Shown here piece after piece: positions 7,178 through 15,113 of a DNA stretch of 40,269 nt. Below the pieces are notes generated by a model. It was given only the letters and a program-made list of their open reading frames with translations, did not search any database and was not told where the DNA came from. Origin of the DNA: Pseudomonadota bacterium (GTDB lineage: Bacteria > Pseudomonadota > Alphaproteobacteria > Azospirillales > Azospirillaceae); assembly GCA_023411035.1 (NCBI GenBank), contig JAEYPE010000161.1, positions 1-40,269 on the forward strand. The letters run 5' to 3'. The first letter of the stretch is position 1. Every line of letters begins with the position of its first letter. The position numbers and the translations under genes were made by a program.

Positions 7178-9718
7178 TTACACCGCGTGCGCCAGCAGAG
7201 ACGGGTCCGCATAGTCGAACAGCGGGCCGTATCCCGACTCGGCCACGGCACCGGCATTCGCAGCCTCCACCATCATCGCATCGGCCAGAGCCACCGGAGC
7301 CGCCTCCTCCGCCTGCTGCGTGGCGATGTGGCTCCACACGCTGTCCGCAGCGATGTCCATCGCCAGAGGCTGAGCCTCACCAGCGGCGGTGGCCGCAGGG
7401 AAGTAGCTCTTGTCGGCGCTGACCACCAGAGTGCCGCCCCACCACATGGCGGACTGTCCCTTCGCCACATCCTTGCCATCCAGGGCACCCTTGTCATAGG
7501 TGACGCTGGAGTCGGTGGGCGTGACCGCCTTGCCGTTGATGGTGACCTTGTTGACGAACAGGTTGCGGTCCTGCCCGTTCACGACGCCGTCGTTGTCGTA
7601 CTGGATCTGTACGTTGTGCGCCTGATCGGCGGTCAGGCTGGTGGTGAAGGTGAAATCCTTGGCCGAGGTGTCGGCCACGCCCTCGCCGACCTTCTTGCCG
7701 TCCACCAGAAGATTGAAGTGGGCGTTCACGCCGCCAGCCGACGTCCCGGAGGCGTTGACGGTGATCTTCGTGGCGCTGGAACCGCTCTGCGGCAGCGTAC
7801 CGCCGGCGGGGAAGTCCGCGGCGGGCGCGTCCACCACCAGCGTGCCGCCCCACCACAACGCCGACTGGCCTTTGACCACGTCCTTCCCGTCCAGGGCGCC
7901 CTTGTCGTAGGTGACGCTGGAGTCGGTGGGCGTGACCACCTTGCCGTTGATGGTGACCTTGTTGACGAACAGGTTGCGGTCCTGCCCGTTCACGACGCCG
8001 TCGTTGTCGTACTGGATCTGCACCTTGTGCGCCTGATCGGCGGTCAGGTTGGTGGTGAAGGTGAAATCCTTGGCCGAGGTGCCGGCCACGCCCTCACCGA
8101 CCTTCTTGCCGTCCACCAGAAGATTGAAGTGGGCGTTCACGCCGCCCGCCGGGGTGCCGGAGGCGTTGACGGTAATCGTGGCAACGTTGGGTGTGGGCGT
8201 CGTCGGAACCGTCGGCTCGACTTCGTCGACGACCGGCTCGTTCGGGGTCGGGGGCGTCGGTGTGGGCGTCGGCGTCGGAACAACCGGCGACGTCTCCTGA
8301 GCGATCGTCATCCAGGTCGACATGTCCGGGTAGGATTGGGACAGGGTCGAATTCTCGTCCTGGTTCGTATACTTCATGTAGGACGCCCAGTCATCGTCGC
8401 CGTCGAAATCGCCCCACCACCAATGATCGCCGTCGGGCATGTAGTACTTGTTGTTGTCCCAGACGTTGCCGCCGTTGAGAAGCCCAGCCTCGTTGAAGTC
8501 GGCGACGCCTCCGGAAATGCCGTTCCCGTCCTTTGAAACGATGGTGTTGTCGTGAATCTTATTGTTGGTAATCAGATAGTCGCCATAGGCGCCGGAACCG
8601 CGATCCTGCTGGATCAATACGATTCCGTTGCCGCCTGAGGCTCCGGTCGTGTCGATCCGGTTTCCATAGATTTCCACGTTCTTGGAATTCTGGTTCTGGA
8701 TGGCACCGCCCCACAGCCACCCATCACCTTGGGCTTCGAAGCCGTTGCCGATCAGCGTGTTGTTGCGGATGACCGCGTCATAGCTGATCTCGTGGGTGAT
8801 TCCGCCCCCGCTGTTCTTGACGAGGAGGTTGTCCTCATACACGGTCCGGATGTTGTCGATGTCGGTCCACAATCCGAATCCCTTGTTGTCGTGCGAGTAG
8901 TTCGCGCGCACGATGAGGCCATCCGTGTCTGAGAACTTCGCCCCGCCGCCTTCCCAGAACACGTCGATGCCGGACCAATGACCATTGCTGGCGATCTCAT
9001 TGCCTTCGACGCGGACGTTCTTGCCGTTTCCGCCCAGGCCCATCTGGCCGTTGTCGTGCACGAAATTGCCGGTGATGACGCTGCCGTCCTGGGCGGTGGC
9101 ACCGACGGCGTAGTTGAGACGGATCTCGTTGTCGGCGATGGTCCAGTTGGTGTGGCCCTGGATGGCTCCGGTCTGGACGGGGGGATTGTACTTCTCGATC
9201 ACCAGATTGCGGATGGTGACACCATCGGCCTCGCCCACGAAGGCATGATCCTTGACGCCGGCCTCGACCTTGTGGCCGGTGGGGTCGTCGGCGAAGTAGA
9301 TGCGGTCGGCTTCGTAGTCGAAGTAGAACGTGCCGGGAGCCACTTTGGACAGGGCGTCGACCGGCGTCAGCGGCTTGTCGTCGATGAAGAAGGTTTCGGG
9401 GTAACCGGCGCGCATGGCCGCGTCTTCCGTGTGGCTGCGCAGCCCCTCCTGTGTCTGGCCGCTGGCCACCCAGCGTCCGGCGCTGTCCTGCGTGAAATCG
9501 GTGAGCAGATTCGAACCGTTCAGGACCGCCCCTTCCGCACCCAGGAAGCTTTGGTTGTCTTTGGGTTCGATCGACACGCCGCGGTACTCGCCCGCCTGGA
9601 ACCAGAACGTGGCCCCGGCCGGCGCGTTCTTCACGATCGAATTCACGTCCATACCGGGATTGAGAATGATCGCCCCAGCCGGGGCCGTCAGATTCTTCGG
9701 ACCATAGAGGTCGGCCAT
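7178..9718 (-). CDS. Secreted-type parallel beta-helix protein with two CBM60-like repeats
   Basis: The start at 9718 (MADLYGPKNLTAPAGAIILN) has an AGGGA motif upstream and gives 846 residues. Residues 1 to about 480 are a right-handed parallel beta-helix: repeated N/D-rich rungs such as WTIADNEIRLNYAVGATAQ, HDNGQMGLGGNGKN and NNTLIGNGF, as in polysaccharide lyases and C5-epimerases. A Pro/Thr linker (PTPTPTPTPP) follows near residue 480. Two near-identical 137-residue modules come next, with YDNDGVVNGQDRNLFVNKVT, resembling Ca-dependent xylan-binding CBM60 domains. The Ala-rich, acidic tail ends LLAHAV. There is no N-terminal signal peptide, so type I secretion is possible. A paralog lacking the modules is encoded at 21081. 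Catalytic activity is not assignable by eye. Confidence 0.8.
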   Translation of the reverse strand: MADLYGPKNLTAPAGAIILNPGMDVNSIVKNAPAGATFWFQAGEYRGVSIEPKDNQSFLGAEGAVLNGSNLLTDFTQDSAGRWVASGQTQEGLRSHTEDAAMRAGYPETFFIDDKPLTPVDALSKVAPGTFYFDYEADRIYFADDPTGHKVEAGVKDHAFVGEADGVTIRNLVIEKYNPPVQTGAIQGHTNWTIADNEIRLNYAVGATAQDGSVITGNFVHDNGQMGLGGNGKNVRVEGNEIASNGHWSGIDVFWEGGGAKFSDTDGLIVRANYSHDNKGFGLWTDIDNIRTVYEDNLLVKNSGGGITHEISYDAVIRNNTLIGNGFEAQGDGWLWGGAIQNQNSKNVEIYGNRIDTTGASGGNGIVLIQQDRGSGAYGDYLITNNKIHDNTIVSKDGNGISGGVADFNEAGLLNGGNVWDNNKYYMPDGDHWWWGDFDGDDDWASYMKYTNQDENSTLSQSYPDMSTWMTIAQETSPVVPTPTPTPTPPTPNEPVVDEVEPTVPTTPTPNVATITVNASGTPAGGVNAHFNLLVDGKKVGEGVAGTSAKDFTFTTNLTADQAHKVQIQYDNDGVVNGQDRNLFVNKVTINGKVVTPTDSSVTYDKGALDGKDVVKGQSALWWGGTLVVDAPAADFPAGGTLPQSGSSATKITVNASGTSAGGVNAHFNLLVDGKKVGEGVADTSAKDFTFTTSLTADQAHNVQIQYDNDGVVNGQDRNLFVNKVTINGKAVTPTDSSVTYDKGALDGKDVAKGQSAMWWGGTLVVSADKSYFPAATAAGEAQPLAMDIAADSVWSHIATQQAEEAAPVALADAMMVEAANAGAVAESGYGPLFDYADPSLLAHAV
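7422..7763 (-). repeat. CBM-encoding direct repeat, downstream copy
   Basis: This is the gene-distal copy of a direct repeat with a 411-base period (137 codons) inside the beta-helix gene. It is nearly identical to 7833-8174 in DNA as well as protein. It encodes TVNASGTSAGGVNAHF through MWWGGTLVV. The scattered differences include third-codon changes, suggesting recent duplication or ongoing homogenisation. Confidence 0.9.
7833..8174 (-). repeat. CBM-encoding direct repeat, upstream copy
   Basis: This is the gene-proximal copy of the 411-base-period repeat. It follows directly after the Pro/Thr linker and encodes TVNASGTPAGGVNAHF through LWWGGTLVV. Near identity with 7422-7763 makes unequal recombination, and so gain or loss of a module, easy. 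Confidence 0.9.
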
Positions 9719-9995
9719 AACTTTTTTCCCTACGATGGCTATGCAGTTTGCACGATCTTCCTTAGCAGTCGCCCGGCCCGCCCCAAAAGAGACAAAAGCC
9801 GGGCATATTTGTGGGAAATAATTGTTTTCCCTCCGGAAAGGAGGGTCCGACAATGTGAAGGCGCAATGTCTATCAATATCTTCGAGCCGTCCCGGCTTTC
9901 CCCGGCGCCCCTCTTTTCCCGAGGGGACGAAGGCATCATAACGGGTCCGGCATCACCGAAAATGCTCCCGAGATCCACCTCACGGCGAAGACCAT
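9719..9995. other. Gap between polymerase and beta-helix genes with two small hairpins
   Basis: This 277-base spacer holds two 6-bp-stem hairpins: CCCTCC/GGAGGG at 9829-9845 and CCCCTC/GAGGGG at 9908-9926. Neither is followed by a clear T tract in the minus direction, so they may be weak terminators for the polymerase gene or mRNA-end structures. An AT-rich patch near 9805-9828 could hold the beta-helix promoter. Confidence 0.4.
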
Positions 9996-11339
9996 TCACG
10001 GCGGAGACCGGACCCCGCAATCTGTCCGCTCATGCCAGTAGATCATCGTCGCTGCGATGCCCACGCCAAAAAGCGTCCAGAACCAGAGGCCCAGCATCGG
10101 GCTCTCAAGCGCCACGTCGAAGGATGCGTTCACCACGATCGAGAGCCAGTACCCGAGAAGGAACACGAACAGTCGCGCCCACGCACGGTCGCCATGTCGA
10201 CGCGCGACGAGATAGGAGCGAAGCATGGACACCACCCAGCCGCCGAGAGTGAGCGCCCACAGCACCAGTCCCGGAACGCCGCCGCGAGCGAGCATGGTCA
10301 TGTGCGCATTGTGCGGACTGCGCAGAAGCGGCCCCTTTTCCAAGTCATTGACCTGAAAGCCATCAACATCCGCCAGATTGACGCCGAACCCCTTTCCGCT
10401 CCAGAAATAGTCGCCGTAGAATGTGTAGGAAACGATCTTCTCCCACCACATAAGCCGCCATTGCTTCGTCCCGTCCAAGGTCAAATGGTCGCTGGAATCC
10501 ACGATGCTCATGAAGTTCCAGAAGATCTGCTGAGCGGACAGCTTGCGATCGCCCAATATCACCAACTCCACATCGAGAATGAGAGCGGTGAAAATGATTA
10601 CCGATCCTATCAGAACCAGAGGGCCGATCTGCCGCGTGTTGGGCACCAGCAAAAAGACCAGCATCACCGGCAGAACGATGGCCAGCATGCCGCCGCGGCT
10701 GTTTGCGGCCACCATGATGAAGCAGAGGAACAGCGCCAGAATGCTGAGGCTGTTGAAGCGGCGAAAGCCAAGGAAGGCGAACAGGGCGGCACCGGTGATG
10801 TGGACCGCGACTTCGCCGGACCTCATGCCGAAGACCGGCGCACCGGACCATGGCCACACCGGCACCGAAGCGTAGAACAACAAAGACAAGGGATAGAGCA
10901 CCATCATGGCCACGACGTAGATGCCGGCGAACTTCCCATAGACGTCGAACAGATGGCGCAGCCGCTCCGGCCGGTCCACCAGCAGACCGACGACGACGAA
11001 GGTGATCGCTCCATACATCACGATGACGCTGTCCCGCAGCGCATCGAAACCATGAGAGGGAACGGAGGGAAGTGTTCGTGCCAGAACCCAGGCCATCAAT
11101 ACGGCCAGGAGCGCGGAGGGAACCGAGGTGAGCGCCGCCACGGCGCATCTGGTCTTGAGCAGCGCGACGAAGCCGGCGATGACCAGCATCTCGCCGACGA
11201 ACAGGGGCGCATAGCCGAAGTAGGCGAAGCCGCGCCCACCGACCGCGTAGCCGGCCAGAACCACCATCAGGAACACGAAGTACCTGTCGACAAAGCTCTT
11301 CGACGGCGCGCGCGCCATGCTTTCGGCGTGACTGATCAT
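9996..11339 (-). CDS. Wzy/WaaL-type O-antigen polymerase-ligase family protein
   Basis: The product is a 447-residue inner-membrane protein with about ten or eleven hydrophobic segments. In the C-terminal half a large periplasmic loop contains SPHNAHMTMLARGGVPGL near residue 343, the H-containing signature of the Wzy_C/O-antigen ligase superfamily. Such proteins join lipid-linked repeat units (polymerase) or transfer glycan to an acceptor (ligase). Its neighbour upstream is the Wzc-like co-polymerase (30 bases between the genes, same strand), and a Wzx-type flippase is encoded at 22.7 kb, so a repeat-unit polymerase is the better reading. The first ATG (11339) is used; a second in-frame ATG eight codons in is possible. 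Polymerases are too divergent for a linkage prediction. Confidence 0.8.
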   Translation of the reverse strand: MISHAESMARAPSKSFVDRYFVFLMVVLAGYAVGGRGFAYFGYAPLFVGEMLVIAGFVALLKTRCAVAALTSVPSALLAVLMAWVLARTLPSVPSHGFDALRDSVIVMYGAITFVVVGLLVDRPERLRHLFDVYGKFAGIYVVAMMVLYPLSLLFYASVPVWPWSGAPVFGMRSGEVAVHITGAALFAFLGFRRFNSLSILALFLCFIMVAANSRGGMLAIVLPVMLVFLLVPNTRQIGPLVLIGSVIIFTALILDVELVILGDRKLSAQQIFWNFMSIVDSSDHLTLDGTKQWRLMWWEKIVSYTFYGDYFWSGKGFGVNLADVDGFQVNDLEKGPLLRSPHNAHMTMLARGGVPGLVLWALTLGGWVVSMLRSYLVARRHGDRAWARLFVFLLGYWLSIVVNASFDVALESPMLGLWFWTLFGVGIAATMIYWHERTDCGVRSPP

Positions 11340-11369
11340 GACGGACCCGAACGCTCCCGTGACCTGTTG

Positions 11370-13688
11370 TTACGCGCGCGTGTGCAGGGCGTAGTAGTAT
11401 GCTTCATCCTTGTGACCGTACTTCTGGTGTCTGGCGGCATCGACGCGCGAGAGCACCACTCCGCCGGCAAAGTTCCCGAGCGTCTGAAGTTTGCCGAGTC
11501 CGGCCGTGACCGTCTCCCGGGGGGTGTGCTGCCAGCGCACGACGTACAGAACGGAGTCCGCCAGGAAGGACAGGGACAGGGCATCCGAGAACAGCATGAC
11601 CGGCGCCGAATCAATGATCACAACGTCGTAATTGTTGCGCGCCCATTGAATCAGCTCGTGCATGGAGATGGAATTGATGCAGTCGTGGGCGTTGGCGTTC
11701 CGCGTCCTGTTCCCGATCACATCCAGGTTCGGGAGTTCGTGATGGAGAAGGGACTCCACATCGCTATCGCCATTGAGCACATCCGCAACGGAGCCGGACG
11801 GCTTGAAGCCCAGGAGCGTGGCGATCGAGGGACGGCGCAGGTCGCAGTCGATCAACAACGTCTTCGACCCCATTTTTGCGAACGACCGGCTGAGGCTGGC
11901 GGCGAGCACAGACTTCCCTTCCTTCGGAACGGATGAGGTGACCAGAATCACCTGGGGCGAGCCCGTTCCCCTAAGTGCCAGGCAGGCCGTGGTGCGGACG
12001 GACTGGATGGATTCCCGGAAAGCCGCATCGGCCTTCGCCCGGCTCGTTCCGGAGCCGAACAGCCTGCGCCCCCGGCCGCCGCCCCGAAGGGAAGGCACCA
12101 TGCCGAAGCACCGGACACCGGTCGTCCCCTCCACTTCGCTGGGCGTGCGCAAACCGGAATTGCGCTTCTCCAGAAGCAGAGCCAAGCCGATGGCACCGAT
12201 CGTCGAACCGATCAGGCCGACACCCAGCGACACCTTTATCCGCGGAAACGCCGGCTGGTTCGGCACAAGGGCCGGAGCGCTCACCATGGCGTCGAAGGGA
12301 ACCGTGTTCTTCAGGGCCATCGTCTGCTCGTAGCGTTCCGCCAGGCTGCGGAAGAGCGAACGCCGGGCCTCCGCCTCACGCTCCAGATCCTGCAGCTTCA
12401 TGCCGACGCGCTCGATGCGGGCCTGCTGATGTTGAAGATCGTCGAGCCGTGTCTGCAGCATGCCTTCGCGCAGACGGGCCACCTCGACCTCGGCCTCAAG
12501 GCCCTTCAAGACCTTGTTGACCTCCGTGCGGATGCGGCTTTGCAGATCGCTGATGCCGCGGCGCAGGTTGATGACTTCGTGATGCTTGTCGCCGTAGACC
12601 TGCTGGCGCTCCGCCAGGAGGCGTTGCTGCACCGCTTCGGCTTCCTGCAGCTTTTGGATGAGGGGCGACGCCAGCACCTCCGGCGTGGCCGCTACGGAAT
12701 TGGTGTCGGCGATGCCGCGCACCTGCTGCACGCGCGCTTCCGCCACGGCCCTCTGCGCCTGCGTCTGGGAAAGTTCCTGATTCAGGCTGTCGGTCTGCTG
12801 CTGGATCAAGGAGCGGCCGCTCGGCGATACCTTCAGAAGGCCGTTGTTCTCGCGAAAGTCATGAATGTCCTTTTCGCTGGCCCGTACGGCTTCGCGCGCC
12901 TCGGCGACACGCGCGCCCAGCCATTGGCTGACGCGCTCCGTGAGGTCTCTGTTCAGCCCTGTCCGGTATTCCAGATAAGCGTAGCCGAAGGCATTGGCGA
13001 TGCGGGCCGCCTTGGCGGGATCGTACGAGGAGCCTTCGATGACGATGGAGTAGGAGCGATCGTCGTTCTTGGCGCTGATCCGGCTCAGGAGATGATCGAT
13101 GACCAGCGTGCGCAGTTGCTCCGGGTCATTCGCCGACTCGCCGAAGTGGAACGTCCTCCGGAGGAACGCGCGGATGTCTCCCATCTCGACCGGGAGGAAG
13201 TCGATCCAACTCGCGAGAATGTGACCCGTGGCAGCTGAGGCCGACGATTCTGCATTCAGATGCGGGTTGAATTCCGGGTCGTCCATGAGGGACAATTGGT
13301 CGACCACGCGTTCCGCAATGGCCGTCGAACTGATCGTCGTCACCTCGCTGCGCACCACCGCCGCCTCGGGCGTCAGGTTCGACACGACGGCGTTGAAATC
13401 GGCCAGTTGCTTCTGACGGGGATCGAGTTGCACCAGCGCCGACGCACGGTATATGGGTCTCGACGACTGCATGAAATAGGTCGTTGCCGTCGTGCCGAGG
13501 AGTACAACGGCGATGACCACGAGCTTTCGCCGCCAAAGTATTTCCAGCAGCGCGAAAAGCGATGCCTCCTGACGCGAGCGGAGCAGCGGCTGGTGGACAG
13601 CCTCGATCTGTAGCACATTGTCCGGCAGAAGGCTCTTGCGCGCCACTGCACCCGCCAGACGCTTGCTGGTATCCATCGAAGAACTCAC
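11370..13688 (-). CDS. Wzc/ExoP-type polysaccharide co-polymerase with BY-kinase domain
   Basis: This is a 772-residue inner-membrane co-polymerase that controls chain length and export. The N-terminal Wzz domain begins after the first membrane segment (LVVIAVVLLGTTATTYF, about residue 55-75). A long periplasmic coiled coil (about 240-440) and a second membrane segment (VGLIGSTIGAIGLALLL, near 490) follow. The cytoplasmic tyrosine kinase has Walker A SSVPKEGKS (about 583-591), Walker A' LLIDCDLRRP and Walker B VVIIDSAPV (about 690). The C-terminal tail has a tyrosine cluster (QKYGHKDEAYYY), the expected autophosphorylation site. The GTG at 13688 is preferred because AAGG lies about 9 bases upstream; ATG 13676 is the alternative. 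The cognate phosphatase (Wzb) and outer-membrane Wza are not in the window. Confidence 0.9.
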   Translation of the reverse strand: MSSSMDTSKRLAGAVARKSLLPDNVLQIEAVHQPLLRSRQEASLFALLEILWRRKLVVIAVVLLGTTATTYFMQSSRPIYRASALVQLDPRQKQLADFNAVVSNLTPEAAVVRSEVTTISSTAIAERVVDQLSLMDDPEFNPHLNAESSASAATGHILASWIDFLPVEMGDIRAFLRRTFHFGESANDPEQLRTLVIDHLLSRISAKNDDRSYSIVIEGSSYDPAKAARIANAFGYAYLEYRTGLNRDLTERVSQWLGARVAEAREAVRASEKDIHDFRENNGLLKVSPSGRSLIQQQTDSLNQELSQTQAQRAVAEARVQQVRGIADTNSVAATPEVLASPLIQKLQEAEAVQQRLLAERQQVYGDKHHEVINLRRGISDLQSRIRTEVNKVLKGLEAEVEVARLREGMLQTRLDDLQHQQARIERVGMKLQDLEREAEARRSLFRSLAERYEQTMALKNTVPFDAMVSAPALVPNQPAFPRIKVSLGVGLIGSTIGAIGLALLLEKRNSGLRTPSEVEGTTGVRCFGMVPSLRGGGRGRRLFGSGTSRAKADAAFRESIQSVRTTACLALRGTGSPQVILVTSSVPKEGKSVLAASLSRSFAKMGSKTLLIDCDLRRPSIATLLGFKPSGSVADVLNGDSDVESLLHHELPNLDVIGNRTRNANAHDCINSISMHELIQWARNNYDVVIIDSAPVMLFSDALSLSFLADSVLYVVRWQHTPRETVTAGLGKLQTLGNFAGGVVLSRVDAARHQKYGHKDEAYYYALHTRA

Positions 13689-14027
13689 GTCATTGTTCCT
13701 TCTCTCGTTTTGCTCGGTCGAGAAGCGTTTTTCTTCCCTTCTCCTGGATCGTGCAGTCCTTGTGAGCGACACCCATGGGGTCGTCCGTCACAAGCCGGCA
13801 GACCGCTCGCCGCCGTGTCCCTGGTTTTCTTCAGGATTCCTGCTCTTCGGAACTCCCATGGGAACCCCTTGGGAGCCGAAGCATCTCCCGAGCACTCTGT
13901 TCAGCCGCTATGGTCGTGCGATCGACGTCACTCCTTGTCTGTTCTTTCTCCAGGCCAAAATGTTCCGGGCGCCGCCAGGACGATTCACTAAGGCCGATTG
14001 ACGTTCATCCACATTGATTATTGAAAT

Positions 14028-14038
14028 ACTTTAAAATT
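14028..14038. promoter_or_regulatory. TTTAAAA-core site upstream of the co-polymerase gene
   Basis: ACTTTAAAATT is followed by CGGCGG. The context AATACTTTAAAATTCGGCGG resembles the reverse complement of the site at 29581-29590 (AATATTTTAAAATCAGGCGG), which suggests a common recognition element rather than chance AT-richness. Confidence 0.35.
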
Positions 14039-14482
14039 CGGCGGTCAGCCCATGCGGTGGGCCCGGTTGTTCTGCTTCGGCGAAAAGGAAAACGGCCACA
14101 TGTCCGGCCCGGACGATCCGCTGTCCGGCGAACCGTGGACCCGGTTCGGACCCGTGCTGCAACCTTAGAGAAAATCAGACCCGCACTCCAAGCAACGAAA
14201 GCGGAGTAGCGCAAATTCATGACGGTTCCTCGCTCGCACCTGTAAAGCGGTATGCGAGCCTCGCTTTGAGCCGGTCAGCGTTCTCGGCTCCGTGCCGCAT
14301 AATTACATCGGATGAAGTCCTGACTTATTAAAACACAGACGCTGAATCGGCCTCTGGATAAGGCACCTATCCTTCTGAGCCCTTGGCCTTGAAAACATAC
14401 ACAGATACCGTCTTTCAACATGTTTTGTGCGTTTTAGCGTCAGGTCATCGGCTCTGGACAAACCTCGCCGGGCTTATTCCAT

Positions 14483-14512
14483 GTAAGAACGGCCTTGGTA
14501 AGAACGGTCTTG
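14483..14512. repeat. 15-base tandem duplication GTAAGAACGGCCTTG
   Basis: Two adjacent copies differ at a single base (C to T at the tenth base of the second copy). It lies in non-coding DNA in the middle of the divergent region. Confidence 0.8.
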
Positions 14513-14698
14513 GGAACATCGTTGCCATGAGAGCTTGCCGCCCTCCTTTCCCAACAGCAAGGCCGCCCGCTTTTCAAAACCGGTATGGGCATTGGAAACC
14601 CTCTGCTTTTGTCTCCTGCCGCAGATTATCTCATCGCTATACTTTGAAATGAGAAAATCTTCTTAGAAATGGGAAATCGAAAAGCGTTTTTATTTATA

Positions 14699-14708
14699 AA
14701 TTTTAAAG
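14699..14708. promoter_or_regulatory. AATTTTAAAG site in AT-rich patch before the GME-like operon
   Basis: It lies in the most AT-rich stretch of the divergent region (about 14636-14740). It is identical over AATTTTAAAG to the site at 29558-29567 before the HAD-UbiA operon. It sits about 400 bases upstream of the first plus-strand gene. Confidence 0.35.
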
Positions 14709-14828
14709 TGATCTCGCGAGAATTTGTTTGCGCATAAATGAAGACCCCGGTCACAAGCGGCCTGTGCTCAAGCAGGCCGATTTCAGTGATGCAGGGCTTG
14801 AGCCGGAGGAGCCGGGCTGAAGCGACAA

Positions 14829-14867
14829 TCAACCTCCGCTGTCAACCTCCGCTGTCAACCTCCGTTG
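14829..14867. repeat. 13-base tandem repeat TCAACCTCCGCTG, three copies
   Basis: Two copies are exact and the third differs by one base (TCAACCTCCGTTG). The repeat is non-coding and lies 250 bases before the GME-like gene. The reverse complement contains GGAGGTTGA. Confidence 0.85.
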
Positions 14868-14928
14868 GATGCCGGAACCATGGACGGCATGTGGCAGAGG
14901 GTGCCGGCTTCGCTTCCGAACGCATCCG

Positions 14929-14952
14929 GACATTCCGGCAGACATTCCGGCA
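14929..14952. repeat. 12-base tandem duplication GACATTCCGGCA
   Basis: These are two exact adjacent copies, preceded by a similar CGCATCCGGAC stretch. It is the third independent tandem duplication in the same gap. Confidence 0.85.
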
Positions 14953-15113
14953 GATCCCGCGGATCGGCTGGGCGCGAAAGCCGGAACGGCAATCAATTCA
15001 TCGTGACCGCCCATGGCATCCATTGAGCCGAACACCGGCGCCGGACGCCCCGTTTGGCGCCGAACAACGCAGTTCGTCCCGGTGCCGGCCTTCCTTTCCA
15101 TGCAGGAGAAAAA

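Larger units (their letters stand above)
13689..15113. other. 1.4 kb divergent intergenic control region
   Basis: This is the gap between the divergently transcribed co-polymerase and GME-like genes. No open frame here has a convincing ribosome binding site or family signature. It holds AT-rich patches with TTTTAAA cores (14028-14038 and 14699-14708), a GTCCGGCCCGGAC palindrome (14102-14114), and three independent short tandem duplications (14483-14512, 14829-14867, 14929-14952). Promoters for both operons should be here; I cannot pick confident -35/-10 pairs. Confidence 0.6.

Noticed and set aside
7172..8536. Plus-strand 454-codon frame opposite the CBM repeats
   Set aside because: Its internal repetition is simply the complement of the CBM repeats; there is no ribosome binding site or independent domain.
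10032..11936. 634-codon open frame on the plus strand opposite the polymerase and kinase genes
   Set aside because: It spans two real minus-strand genes and their junction, and is composed of charged low-complexity residues; it is a shadow frame.
14383..14652. 89-codon frame in the divergent control region
   Set aside because: It starts with TTG, crosses a tandem repeat, lacks a ribosome binding site and has an unnatural composition.
14483..14952. Tandem repeats considered as a CRISPR array
   Set aside because: Repeat units of 12-15 bases are directly adjacent without spacers and differ from each other; no cas genes are present.
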